DNA from: Gp1-AA133 sp964641665 | GTDB taxonomy: Bacteria > Acidobacteriota > Terriglobia > Terriglobales > Acidobacteriaceae | Length of the DNA stretch: 64,000 nucleotides | Direction of reading: 5' to 3' | NCBI GenBank assembly: GCA_964641665.1 | Contig: CAZXKO010000076.1 | Coordinates: forward strand, 1-64,000 | Shown: piece after piece, positions 1-7,721 of the stretch | Layout: each line of letters opens with the position of its first letter | Position numbering within the stretch: the first letter of the stretch is position 1 | Notes under the pieces: generated by a model | What the model was told of the DNA's origin: nothing | The model's database searches: none | What the model saw: only the letters and a program-made list of their open reading frames with translations | Program-made: the position numbers and the translations under genes

Positions 1-573
1 ATCGATCAGCATGTAGCCTTGCATTCCCTGCAGTACTTGCTCGGTACGGGTCGGCGGATCGTACTTCGGATTGGGTCGAAACTTAAGCCGCACCAGTTCA
101 TCGCCCGCCTTGCCTACTCCTGCAGAACCCACTTGCGTCCCGTCATAATCGAATAAAAACGCGTCCGGCATAGCTCTGACGATCCGCCCAACCCGCTCGG
201 CATCTTCCTTTTCTCGCTCCCGCTTCTTCTTCAGTTCTTCGGGATCCCTCATCAACTGATCCAGGCGCGCTTCTTCCGCCAGTTGCTGGTCGTGCGTCAG
301 GGGCTTGTCGTCGTAGGCGACCGCCATGCCCGCCATGGCGTCCTTTGTTTCGCAATAGAGTTTGGTCTGCGACCCATGTTCCGTTTCCTTGCGGGACAGA
401 AACATGTGGGGTACAGAATCATCCTGCGAGGCCTTCGCTTCGTTCCACACGGTACGGCGAACGAATTCTCCTGGCGGAATTGTTGGCATTTGTTCGCACT
501 GCGAAGGATTGCCGAACCACACCAATCCGGCCAACAGCACCACCCGCCACCAGTCGGTCTGATTTCGCCACAT
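1..573 (-). CDS. LolA-like outer-membrane lipoprotein-sorting family protein, C-terminus cut by window edge
   Basis: The reading frame is open from an ATG at 573 to the window edge (191 codons) and continues beyond it, so the 3' end is missing. The N-terminus is a signal sequence (about residues 9-21, VVLLAGLVWFG) followed by a secreted part. Around residues 95-130 lies a highly charged Lys/Glu stretch (ELKKKREREKEDAERV), probably helical or coiled. The part after it (PDAFLFDYDG, FRPNPKYDPP, LQGMQGYMLID) resembles periplasmic proteins of acidobacteria distantly related to LolA/MucB-type lipoprotein-binding folds. I infer an exported envelope protein. The exact role is not shown. Codon use and lack of stops over 191 codons make it a real gene. 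The ribosome site before 573 is weak (GGGGTGG). Confidence 0.72.
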   Translation of the reverse strand, partial: MWRNQTDWWRVVLLAGLVWFGNPSQCEQMPTIPPGEFVRRTVWNEAKASQDDSVPHMFLSRKETEHGSQTKLYCETKDAMAGMAVAYDDKPLTHDQQLAEEARLDQLMRDPEELKKKREREKEDAERVGRIVRAMPDAFLFDYDGTQVGSAGVGKAGDELVRLKFRPNPKYDPPTRTEQVLQGMQGYMLID

Positions 574-903
574 GCATCCACCCCGCTGACCGTAGTGTAC
601 CTTTAGACGAACTCTGCGCAGCCGCCGTTGTACGAATCGGAACTGGTGCCGACCCTCAAACAATTGCACCGCCGAATCGCGGGTAGTTCTGATCGACGGC
701 TCCACCCTATCCTCGCATCTTTTGCCGATGGGCACGCCGGCGATAGATATAGGTGCATACGCCCTGCATGCGAATGGTTTAGAATCGTACGTTCCCGCCA
801 AGATGGATCCCCGGTTGCGCCGCCAGGGATAGGCCGGAGACAAGCCGAAGCACAGTCGGAAATTCCGCAAACCGCCGGCAACTAGCCCAAGGAGATTGCG
901 CTC
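574..903. other. Intergenic region between divergent genes
   Basis: This 330-base stretch separates the minus-strand LolA-like gene from the plus-strand bactofilin gene, so promoters for both must lie here. The only sure signal is the ribosome site AAGGAG about 10 bases before the bactofilin ATG. I see no convincing -35/-10 pair, RNA gene or repeat. Short open frames across it have no coding character. Confidence 0.5.
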
Positions 904-1251
904 ATGGATGTACCCAAGACTGGGGAGTTCGCACATATTGGGAAGTCGGTCGTCATTAAGGGAGAGCTTTCTGGAAGCGAAGACCTTTATCTCGACGGCC
1001 AGGTGGAAGGCAGCATCCTGCTGAAGGGCAACAATCTCACCGTCGGCCCGAACGGCCAGATCAAAGCCAACGTCGATGCCAAAGCTGTGATCGTACAGGG
1101 GAAACTCGAGGGCAACCTTCACGCCAGCGATCGCGTGGAGCTGCGCAAGTCTGCCATCGTAATGGGCGACATTGCCACCCAGCGCATTGCCATCGAGGAA
1201 GGCGCGTATCTCAAAGGCAAAGTCGACATCAGCAAGGACGGCGCTAAGTAG
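904..1251 (+). CDS. Bactofilin (polymer-forming cytoskeletal protein)
   Basis: This 115-residue protein is almost entirely a bactofilin core (DUF583). It has repeated short beta strands with small and hydrophobic residues every few positions (SVVIKGELSGSEDLYLDGQV, then GNLTVGPNGQIKA-like turns), giving a right-handed beta helix. Bactofilins polymerise into membrane-associated filaments without nucleotide and act in cell shape, stalk or polar organisation and peptidoglycan enzyme placement. The length is normal for the short form, with only about 12 residues before the core and a short charged tail. An AAGGAG ribosome site precedes the ATG. The next gene on the strand is a methyltransferase 162 bases on, so co-transcription is possible. 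The client process cannot be told from sequence. Confidence 0.92.
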   Translation: MDVPKTGEFAHIGKSVVIKGELSGSEDLYLDGQVEGSILLKGNNLTVGPNGQIKANVDAKAVIVQGKLEGNLHASDRVELRKSAIVMGDIATQRIAIEEGAYLKGKVDISKDGAK

Positions 1252-1413
1252 GGCCTCCGCGGTTTGATCGTCACATCGGCAACCCCGGGTCGCAGGGTTG
1301 GGCGACGTTCTCGCCGTGGCGTGCGAGACCGGCCGGTAGGCTTGCGCACTCAAGCCGCGCCCGGTATGCTGTCGGACTTCTCAGAACTAGGCTAGACCGT
1401 ACTCCAGAGCTAA

Positions 1414-2115
1414 ATGAAACTGTTTCGCGGCTCATCGTCCGGACCAGACAAGGGTTCGTCGCCGGCTCCTAGCAGTCACAAGCTTTCCCGCCGTTCCAGC
1501 GGTCTGGGCGAGTTGACCCGGCACTGGTCAACGCAGGAGAATCTTTGTGTGCTCGATCTGGGCGCCACCTCGCCCGCCAACATCCGCTACTTCACCGAGC
1601 GTTCCCACAAAATCTACAGCGAAGACCTGCTCACCGCCTCCACCGATGCCTCTCTGATCACCAAGGACGAGCACGGCCAAGTAACCCTCGACAGCCGCCA
1701 GTTTCTCGAGGACAACCTCGTCTATCCCGCCGCCCAGTTCGACGTGGTTCTATGTTGGAATCTACCCGACTACCTCGACGAAAGCCTGGTCAAGCCCGTG
1801 GTCGGCCGTCTTTGGTCTGTTCTGAAACCCGGCGGCATGTTGCTGGCCTTTTTCCACACCCGCGACGCCGGTCCTGATGCTCCTTGCTACCGCTACCACA
1901 TCATGGGTCCCGACGTTCTCGATATGCAGCCCATCGTTCCCCAACGCGAAGTTCGCCGCGGACCGACCGGTGCCGTGCACCGCGCCGTCGGAGCCGGATT
2001 CCGTCTCCAGCGTGTGTTCAACAACCGCCACATCGAAAATCTTTTTCGGGACTTTGCCTCCATCAAGTTCTTCCTGAGTCGTGACAACATCCGCGAAGTG
2101 CTGGTCGTACGCTGA
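1414..2115 (+). CDS. Class I SAM-dependent methyltransferase-like protein
   Basis: This 233-residue protein has a Rossmann-type methyltransferase core. Motif I is VLDLGATSPANIRYF (about residues 46-60), an acidic strand follows (YSEDLL), the motif-IV region is FDVVLCWNLPDYL (about 110-122), and the post-motif is LKPGGMLLAFF (about 138-148). The first 30 residues are a Ser/Pro-rich, basic, probably disordered tail. Motif I has DLGAT rather than the usual D/E-x-G-x-G-x-G, so cofactor binding may be altered. The C-terminal half (RDFASIKFFLSRDNIREVLVVR) is not a known substrate domain to me. It lies downstream of the bactofilin gene and converges on the FAD oxidoreductase gene. The substrate is unknown. 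Confidence 0.7.
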   Translation: MKLFRGSSSGPDKGSSPAPSSHKLSRRSSGLGELTRHWSTQENLCVLDLGATSPANIRYFTERSHKIYSEDLLTASTDASLITKDEHGQVTLDSRQFLEDNLVYPAAQFDVVLCWNLPDYLDESLVKPVVGRLWSVLKPGGMLLAFFHTRDAGPDAPCYRYHIMGPDVLDMQPIVPQREVRRGPTGAVHRAVGAGFRLQRVFNNRHIENLFRDFASIKFFLSRDNIREVLVVR

Positions 2116-2178
2116 TTTTCCCGCCGATTTGTTTTCAAGGGTCCTGACCTAGCGCCGCTTTACAGGGACGGGCGCGGT

Positions 2179-3303
2179 CTAGCGAGTCGCCGTCACTAGA
2201 TACCTTGTGACCGCGGGAGCACCCTCGAGGAAGTGAAGAATTGTGCGGCGCAAAGGCCGAGGTAACTTCAGCAGCCTGCGAATCCGCGACGAACTCTGAA
2301 ACACCGGCAGCAGTCGGCGCTCATACACTCGACGGTATCGCTCGATTGCTTCTCCGAGCGAAATCTCAAGTCTGAAAAACGGAATCAAGCACTCCGCCGC
2401 GGTCACTCCGCTCCTGAGCGCCAACGAAATCCCGTCTCCTACAAACGGATCGACGAACCCCGCTGCGTCTCCCACCCGCAACACCCGGCCTTCTGTGGGA
2501 TGTGGCCTTTCAAAAACCAGGGGAGAGGTGCTAATCGCCTCCATAGTTGGCTCCCACCGGCGGGAGCGCTCCGCAAGCTGAGGATGTCGCGCAAAAACCT
2601 CTGGCAGAGTGTGGGCGACATCGGAGCGCACCATCGCGCAGGCGTTGATCCTTCGTGGACCGACGTCGTCCCCCGCGGTAACGGGCTGCACTCCGCAATA
2701 GCCGCCCTCGAAGAAATAGAGGTCCACCGAGGCCTGTCTCTCGCGTTCAGAAAAGTGCGCCTTCACCCCCAGCCAAGTCGGCTCCGCCTTGCCCGGCCGC
2801 GTCGTGCGTTTGCGGTCGAGGTTCGACCACCGCCCCGATGCGTTGATAACGGCGCGGGCCCCAACCTCGTCCGTGGTGGTGCGAACCCGGAAGGGTCCAT
2901 CCCCAGACACGCTCTCCACTGTGGTCTGCAAGCGCGCGCACCCGCCCGCCTCCTCCGCGGCCCGCCACAGTTCCGCGTCCAGATCGAACCGGGAAATACT
3001 TGCTCCCGCCGGATCAACGGCAGTTGTGATGGTGTGCCCATCCACGAACAACCGCCCTTCAGGGATTCGGATGGCCGACCTAAGCAAGGTGCCGCTGCGA
3101 TCCCCCAACTGCCCGCCCAGCAGTTCCAGCGATTCCCCAGAAACAAACTCGCCGCAAACCTTCTGCCGAGGAAGTCGTCCCCGTTCGAGCAGCAAAACCC
3201 GCGCCCCCGTTCGCGCCGCGGTGATCGCCGCGGCGGCGCCTCCCGGCCCGCCGCCAACCACTATGAGATCGTAGTGGGACTGGTGCTGATCCCGTGGACT
3301 CAC
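2179..3303 (-). CDS. FAD-dependent oxidoreductase of the geranylgeranyl-reductase / PHBH-like family
   Basis: The N-terminus carries a dinucleotide-binding fold (LIVVGGGPGGAAAAITAA, GxGxxG type) followed by an acidic strand end (LLLERG) and the KVCGEFVSG segment seen in geranylgeranyl-reductase-like flavoproteins. A second FAD motif, RVLRVGDAAGFVDPFVGDGI, lies around residues 270-290. The length (374 residues) is typical. I chose the GTG at 3303 because it forms a GTGA overlap with the stop of the upstream methyltransferase gene and has a G-rich ribosome site before it; a GTG at 3321 is also in frame. The overlap indicates translational coupling. Similar methyltransferase/flavoprotein pairs sit beside type III polyketide synthases elsewhere, but no such synthase is present here. 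The substrate is therefore open. Confidence 0.82.
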   Translation of the reverse strand: MSPRDQHQSHYDLIVVGGGPGGAAAAITAARTGARVLLLERGRLPRQKVCGEFVSGESLELLGGQLGDRSGTLLRSAIRIPEGRLFVDGHTITTAVDPAGASISRFDLDAELWRAAEEAGGCARLQTTVESVSGDGPFRVRTTTDEVGARAVINASGRWSNLDRKRTTRPGKAEPTWLGVKAHFSERERQASVDLYFFEGGYCGVQPVTAGDDVGPRRINACAMVRSDVAHTLPEVFARHPQLAERSRRWEPTMEAISTSPLVFERPHPTEGRVLRVGDAAGFVDPFVGDGISLALRSGVTAAECLIPFFRLEISLGEAIERYRRVYERRLLPVFQSSSRIRRLLKLPRPLRRTILHFLEGAPAVTRYLVTATR

Positions 3304-3974
3304 AAAGCCCCCGCCTTCCACGTGATCACGCCCATCCGAAACAGATAGGAGCGGTCAATCTCCACTCCTGCTGCCGCCGTCCTTCCCACAATCTCGCGCA
3401 TTTCGTCGGGTGTGTAAGCCTGGAGTACCGAGGCCGGCGCATCATGGTGGGTAATCCGGCTGCGGTACAGTGGCAACCCAGCGTAGACCAGCGCCAGATG
3501 CGCCGGATGCCGAATTAGGTCATTGATGAGCACCGCGCATCGGCTCACCCGCAGTCCTTCGTTCACGAATTGGACCAACTGCTCAGGGGACAAGTGGTGC
3601 GCAAAGAGTCCACAGCCGACCAGATCAAAACTCCCATCTCGGAAGGGAAGCGCCAGAGCGTCTCCCACGACCGATCGGCCTCCGTTACCGAAATGCGATG
3701 CCGCGCGATCCAGCAGCGTCACGTCAAGCTGGATGCCGTGCTTGCTCAAGGCTTTCCGGATCGAATGCGGGACGTAGCCCGAACCGGCCGCCACCTCAAG
3801 GAAGGAGAGGCTCTTGCGTCCGGTCCGCCCGGCTACTTGCTGAATCATCTTCCTGGTGGTCGTGATTCCTCCAAACCACTTGTTGAACCATCGCAGGTCC
3901 AGAAGGGAGTCGGCGACCTCTGTCGCCGATCCGGCGTCATTGTCCAGGAGTTCGGCAGTGGGAACGCGCTTCAT
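3300..3974 (-). CDS. SAM-dependent methyltransferase, coupled to the FAD oxidoreductase
   Basis: This 224-residue class I methyltransferase has motif I SFLEVAAGSGYVPHSI (about residues 56-71), an acidic residue ending strand 2 (VTLLDRA), motif II-III around GDALALPFRDGSFDLVGCG (about 100-118), and a helix-strand ending in AVLINDLIRH. Phrases such as LRWFNKWFGG and THHDAPASVLQAYTPDEM are typical of the Methyltransf_11-like enzymes placed next to flavoproteins and type III polyketide synthases, which suggests methylation of a phenolic or polyketide product. That is inference from family resemblance. It starts at an ATG with a poor ribosome site, 106 bases after the ABC transporter stop, and its own stop overlaps the start of the next gene, so the pair forms an operon. 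Confidence 0.82.
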   Translation of the reverse strand: MKRVPTAELLDNDAGSATEVADSLLDLRWFNKWFGGITTTRKMIQQVAGRTGRKSLSFLEVAAGSGYVPHSIRKALSKHGIQLDVTLLDRAASHFGNGGRSVVGDALALPFRDGSFDLVGCGLFAHHLSPEQLVQFVNEGLRVSRCAVLINDLIRHPAHLALVYAGLPLYRSRITHHDAPASVLQAYTPDEMREIVGRTAAAGVEIDRSYLFRMGVITWKAGAL

Positions 3975-4080
3975 AACGAGCGAGGAAGAACTACGTCTGA
4001 GATTGGGAAAGTGAAAGCAAAACCGTCGGTCAGTACACCAAACCCACAGCCAAAATCGTCAATCGCCAATCGGCATTCCC

Positions 4081-5838
4081 TTACACTTCCGCCAATTCCT
4101 CCTCCAAAAGCTGCTTGTTGTAGAGATCGGTGTAGTACCCGTTGCGCGCGATGAGTTCATCGTGCGTGCCTAGTTCCACGATGCGGCCGGTATGCAGCAC
4201 GGCGATGCGATCTGCATTGCGCACGGTCGATACGCGGTGCGAAATAAAGATCGTAGTCCGGCCCCTCATGATTTCCCGCAGGTGGTTCAGAATCTTGTCT
4301 TCGGTTTGCGTATCCACACTGGACAGGGCGTCATCCAGGATCAGAATCCGAGGATTGCGAATGATCGCCCGGGCAATCGCTGTCCTTTGCTTCTGCCCGC
4401 CCGACAATGTCAGGCCGCGCTCTCCAACCACCGTCTGATAGCCCTCAGGAAAACCCTCGATGTCCGCTGCAATGTTGGCGGCATCCGCGGCCTCCCGCAC
4501 CTCGGCGTCGCTCGCGGCTTCCTTCCCGAACGCAATGTTCTCCCGGACCGTGTCACTGAACAGAAAGGTCTCCTGCGGGACGAAGCCTATGTTGCGCCGC
4601 AGGAACTCGATCGGGAACTCCCGGATCGACCGTCCGTCGATCAGCACCGCGCCCAGAGCGGCGTCATACACCCGAGGTATCAGGTTAACCAGCGTCGTCT
4701 TGCCCGAGCCCGTCGGCCCCACGATTGCCAGGCTGCTTCCTTCCGGAACGTGCAGGTTGACATCGTGCAGCACCAGCGCGCCGTTGTAGGCAAAACTCAG
4801 CCCGCGGAATTCGATCTCGCCCCGTAGTTCCTTAGCCTCTGATCCTGAGGTGACAGCGACAGGGTCGTCCGCGATCTCCGGCTTTTCCAGCAGGATCTCG
4901 TTGATCCGCCCCAACGAAGCTGTCCCGCGCTGGAAGATGTTGATCACCCAGCCCAGCGCAATCACCGGCCATGTCAATTGGACCATGTAGGTCAGGAACG
5001 CCGCGAACTCGCCGACGGTCATCCTGTGCCCCAAAACCTCGCGTCCCCCTAGCCACAACACCAGTACTACCGCGAGTCCCAGGGTCAATTCCAGCGTGGG
5101 CCACAGCAATCCCATTAACCGCGCAAGCGGCAGACTGCGCGCGATGTACTCCTGGTTTGCCCCTTCGAACAACCGAACTTCGGCGTCCTCCTGCGCATAC
5201 GCCCGAATCACCCGCGCGCCGGAAAAATTCTCCTGGGCCCGCGCCGAAATGTCGGAAAACATCGCCTGGATCTTCTCGAAGCGTTCATGAATCTGCTTGC
5301 CGAAATACTGGATCACGATGCTGGCCACCGGCAGGGGCAGGAACGTATAAACCGTTAGCTTCGGACTGATCTTCACCATGTAGGCGAGCGCCCCCGCCGT
5401 GAACACTAGCGTGTTCGCCGAGTACATAATCGCAGGCCCCAGAAGCATGCGAACCGCGTTCAGATCATTGGTGGCGCGCGCCATCACATCGCCGGTGCGG
5501 GTGCGCTGGTAGTAGGGGTAGGAGAGGCTTTCCAGGTGCTGGAACATGTCGTTCCGCAGATCGAATTCGATGTCGCGCGAGATGCCGATCACGATCCAGC
5601 GGGTTAAAAACTGGAACACTCCTTTGCTCGACGCGATAGCCACCAGCAGAAGTGCGTAGACGGCAAGTTGCCGGGGTGCCCTGCCGCCATCTTTCAGGTA
5701 GTCGAGGGCCCGCCGCAAGACCTGCGGGAACTGCACCCAGATTCCGTTCAGCAGGAGAACACAGAGCGAACCCCACGCAAGCCCGCGGCGATACTTCTTA
5801 AGGTATGGATAAAGGGGACGGAGACTTTTCGGCAGCAT
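4081..5838 (-). CDS. MsbA-type ABC exporter (fused membrane and ATPase domains)
   Basis: This 585-residue half-transporter has an N-terminal six-helix type I exporter domain (about residues 15-310, including RRGLAWGSLCVLLLNG and a coupling region with RTGDVMARATNDL) and a C-terminal ATPase. The ATPase has Walker A GPTGSGKTT (about 370), Q-loop GFVPQETFLF, signature LSGGQKQR, Walker B ILILDDALSS and switch ISHR. All catalytic residues are present. Homodimers of this type flip lipids, lipid A precursors, peptides or drugs across the inner membrane using ATP. The protein could be MsbA or a multidrug exporter; the sequence does not decide. It lies upstream of the methyltransferase/flavoprotein pair on the same strand, so export of their product is possible but unproven. 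Confidence 0.92.
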   Translation of the reverse strand: MLPKSLRPLYPYLKKYRRGLAWGSLCVLLLNGIWVQFPQVLRRALDYLKDGGRAPRQLAVYALLLVAIASSKGVFQFLTRWIVIGISRDIEFDLRNDMFQHLESLSYPYYQRTRTGDVMARATNDLNAVRMLLGPAIMYSANTLVFTAGALAYMVKISPKLTVYTFLPLPVASIVIQYFGKQIHERFEKIQAMFSDISARAQENFSGARVIRAYAQEDAEVRLFEGANQEYIARSLPLARLMGLLWPTLELTLGLAVVLVLWLGGREVLGHRMTVGEFAAFLTYMVQLTWPVIALGWVINIFQRGTASLGRINEILLEKPEIADDPVAVTSGSEAKELRGEIEFRGLSFAYNGALVLHDVNLHVPEGSSLAIVGPTGSGKTTLVNLIPRVYDAALGAVLIDGRSIREFPIEFLRRNIGFVPQETFLFSDTVRENIAFGKEAASDAEVREAADAANIAADIEGFPEGYQTVVGERGLTLSGGQKQRTAIARAIIRNPRILILDDALSSVDTQTEDKILNHLREIMRGRTTIFISHRVSTVRNADRIAVLHTGRIVELGTHDELIARNGYYTDLYNKQLLEEELAEV

Positions 5839-6048
5839 CGCTTTCAGTAGATGCGATTCTACCAGCGGCCGGTGCAGGTGATTGTCACCAAAGGAATTTT
5901 GTCGATCGGCCCACCGTTCTTGAGCTCCGCTCCCCCCGTGGAACCTTCGAACCGGCCTCCGAGTACGTTGGTAATCTTGCCGGGTGACGAGCGACTGACA
6001 TAGCTTCTTGTGAGGCCGAACCTTGGGATTCTTTCGCTTGGAGCCCTT

Positions 6049-6423
6049 TTGCCGAACTCACGCAAGTACCTGCCATTCATTACCCGCCTCGTCCGTCGTT
6101 TGCCGATTCTGGCTGGGGTGGCCTGCCTGACAGTTCCTATTGCCTTACCCCCATCGGCCCGGGCCGCAGACCGGCCCACCAGAAAACTCGTCTACAAGGA
6201 AAACCCCGGATACCCGCTTACCCTTCGAGAGGCTCACATCGGTGGAGTGGTGCGACTGGAGATCGTAATTTCGGCGAAAGGCACAGTAGACTCGATTTCA
6301 CCTTTGGGCGGGAATCCAGTCCTCGTTGAAGCAGCAAGCACCGCGGTCCGAAAGTGGAAGTACTCCCCGGCCGACGCAGAAACCAAGACGCAAGTGGAAT
6401 TTACCTTCGACCCCAGGCGGTAG
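6049..6423 (+). CDS. TonB C-terminal-domain protein (energy-transducer TonB-like), exported
   Basis: The protein has a basic N-terminus and hydrophobic stretch (PILAGVACLTVPIAL) ending in a likely cleavage site (ARA/ADRP). A single TonB-C domain of about 85 residues follows: KENPGYPLTLREAHIGG, VRLEIVISAKGTVDSI, ALRKW-like VRKWKYSPA and VEFTFDPRR. TonB-C domains contact outer-membrane receptors, and acidobacteria carry many short periplasmic versions lacking the membrane anchor and proline-rich spacer. This one also lacks the spacer. I chose the TTG at 6049, which has GGAG about 6 bases upstream; a GTG at 6010 is in frame but lacks a ribosome site. The 3' end overlaps the end of the convergent gene on the other strand by 23 bases. 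Confidence 0.75.
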   Translation: MPNSRKYLPFITRLVRRLPILAGVACLTVPIALPPSARAADRPTRKLVYKENPGYPLTLREAHIGGVVRLEIVISAKGTVDSISPLGGNPVLVEAASTAVRKWKYSPADAETKTQVEFTFDPRR

Positions 6424-6664
6424 GGGTGGTTCCCTCTCTTCTGGCACCCGGCTTGATTCCCAGTTTGCTCCCAGGGACTTTTCCCCCAAACCCTGCAAAC
6501 TGCACCGAGTGATCATTCCGAAACACGGAAGCGCAGGCCACGAGCAGCGCCAGAGCCCATCCCGCCAGGAAAAACCACCCCACTCCCATTAGAAACGAGT
6601 ACATCAGCTCACTGTTCATGAAGGCGGCTCCCAAGAAACGAACACCGTTACGCAACGTATCCAT
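6401..6664 (-). CDS. Small single-pass membrane protein of unknown function
   Basis: This 87-residue protein has one clear transmembrane helix (about residues 22-47, MYSFLMGVGWFFLAGWALAL) and a short, basic, glycine-rich C-terminal tail. I do not recognise a family. Two starts are possible, ATG 6664 and ATG 6619; the second has GGGAG upstream and would leave a short N-terminus before the helix. It overlaps the preceding small gene by 17 bases and the convergent TonB-like gene by 23 bases at its end. Tight packing on the minus strand favours translation together with the preceding gene. It could be a spurious frame, but the membrane segment is consistent and uninterrupted. Confidence 0.5.
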   Translation of the reverse strand: MDTLRNGVRFLGAAFMNSELMYSFLMGVGWFFLAGWALALLVACASVFRNDHSVQFAGFGGKVPGSKLGIKPGARREGTTPTAWGRR

Positions 6665-6878
6665 CGCATGCCCCGCTCGCCTCGCGGCTGCCGCGACGGT
6701 ACTGCTGCAAGACCTCCTGCACCGCGTTCATGCGGCCTAAGGTGGTCAGTCTTGGGTCGTGCAGGGCGTCCTCGATCCTTGCCATCCAGAAGTTCACCGC
6801 ACAATTAATCCCTTGTGACATTTCCGCTGCAATGGCTTCAATCAATGCGTGATCTGCGGCTAGTGTCGCCAAACCCAT
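6648..6878 (-). CDS. Small conserved-looking protein of unknown function
   Basis: From the ATG at 6878 (ribosome site AAAGGCGG about 5 bases upstream) this encodes 76 residues, predicted mostly helical: MGLATLAADHALIEAIAAEM, then VNFWMARIEDALHDPRLTT and GRMNAVQEVLQQYRRGS. It is soluble with no signal peptide. A longer in-frame start at 6917 has no ribosome site. It overlaps the next minus-strand gene by 17 bases, suggesting translational coupling to that small membrane protein. I do not recognise the family and infer no function. Confidence 0.55.
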   Translation of the reverse strand: MGLATLAADHALIEAIAAEMSQGINCAVNFWMARIEDALHDPRLTTLGRMNAVQEVLQQYRRGSREASGACDGYVA

Positions 6879-6978
6879 ACCCGCCTTTCTGGTCCTGCAG
6901 GAGCCTCGCCAGTCCATAGCATTTCCGACCGGAGAGGCTCCCTTTTATGAAAACCCTTACACTCGGCTCAAGTTGCTG

Positions 6979-7012
6979 AAAAAGGGGGCGGGCTGGGAGC
7001 TTGCCCCGCCCC
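6979..7012 (-). terminator. Rho-independent terminator after the Spy/CpxP gene
   Basis: On the minus strand, arms GGGGCGGG and CCCGCCCC (7005-7012 with 6985-6992) form an 8-bp all-GC stem with a 12-base loop, followed by five T. It begins about 20 bases after the stop of the Spy-like gene (7032), the right place to end that transcript. Confidence 0.75.
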
Positions 7013-7031
7013 GCCTGTGCTAACAGCAAAC

Positions 7032-7532
7032 CTATGGATTCGGTGTGGCTTCGCCCGGCGCATTCTGTCCACCTTGCAAGCGCCTCTGTAAACGGGCCTC
7101 CTTGCGAGCCTCGAACGCCGCCATCTTGGTCTTCTGATCGGGCGTCAGAACCTGCATAAGCTCGGACTTGATGCGCGCCTTTTGCACCATCAGCTCTGCC
7201 ATCGTTTGCGAGTGCTGAGTCGCCAGGGAGCGAACCTTCGTCTCGTCAAAAGTGCCTGCCGATTCCAATTGCCGCATCTGCTGGCGGTTTTGCGCCACCT
7301 GCTGCATCAAGGGCTGGATTGTCGGCTTTTCTTTCGTCATGATGTCTTTCATCTGCGTCTTCTGCTCATCGGTAAGGTCGAGATAACGGGTGCTAATGCC
7401 CAGCATCTTGCCGAATTGCCGTCCCCGATGGCCCGTGTCTGGCGTTGTCACCGCCTTTTGTGAGAAGCCTATCGCCGCCAGTAAGGTGACTATCGAAATC
7501 GCCACCGGAATCTTCCATCGACTTGCTTTCAT
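7032..7532 (-). CDS. Spy/CpxP-family periplasmic protein
   Basis: This 166-residue exported protein has a signal peptide (KIPVAISIVTLLAAIGFSQ) and an all-helical mature part with two LTxxQ-type motifs (LDLTDEQKTQMKDI and VLTPDQKTKMAAF), the hallmark of the Spy/CpxP fold. Members are periplasmic chaperones or inhibitors of the CpxA sensor. The mature chain is rich in Gln, Met and Lys, as usual. The ATG at 7532 is chosen because GGAGG precedes it by 4 bases; a longer frame to 7610 lacks support. It is divergent from a response regulator/kinase pair of OmpR/CpxA type 190 bases away, mirroring cpxP-cpxRA of enterobacteria. A strong terminator follows it. Confidence 0.88.
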   Translation of the reverse strand: MKASRWKIPVAISIVTLLAAIGFSQKAVTTPDTGHRGRQFGKMLGISTRYLDLTDEQKTQMKDIMTKEKPTIQPLMQQVAQNRQQMRQLESAGTFDETKVRSLATQHSQTMAELMVQKARIKSELMQVLTPDQKTKMAAFEARKEARLQRRLQGGQNAPGEATPNP

Positions 7533-7614
7533 TTTTCCTCCGCCATCCCCTCGGCTCTCGACCGGGACTGAAATCTCTTGCACCCATGGAAACACGGTTG
7601 CCATCTCCATGGCG

Positions 7615-7708
7615 GTAAAGAGTCGGTCAACCGAAGTAAAGTTTTGTCAATGAGATATGCCTCGATTTGACAATTCTTTACGTCGATTTCCCCGGCAACT
7701 GTTGTAAA
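7615..7708. promoter_or_regulatory. Divergent control region with inverted repeat and GTAAA repeats
   Basis: Between the Spy-like gene and the response regulator gene lie TTGTCAA (7644-7650) and its exact reverse complement TTGACAA (7667-7673), 23 bases centre to centre. They could be back-to-back -35 elements (TTGACA on each strand) or operator half-sites. GTAAA occurs at 7615-7619, 7636-7640 (21 bases apart), 7704-7708, and inverted at 7677-7681. E. coli CpxR sites are direct GTAAA repeats, so autoregulation by the adjacent regulator is a reasonable guess. No good -10 box is seen. Confidence 0.5.
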
Positions 7709-7721
7709 AAAGAGGGGGGCG

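Noticed and set aside
6430..6480. TGGCAC near 6441 as a second sigma-54 promoter
   Set aside because: The -12 part reads TTGA instead of TTGC, and the site lies inside the minus-strand small membrane gene with no plus-strand gene to drive.
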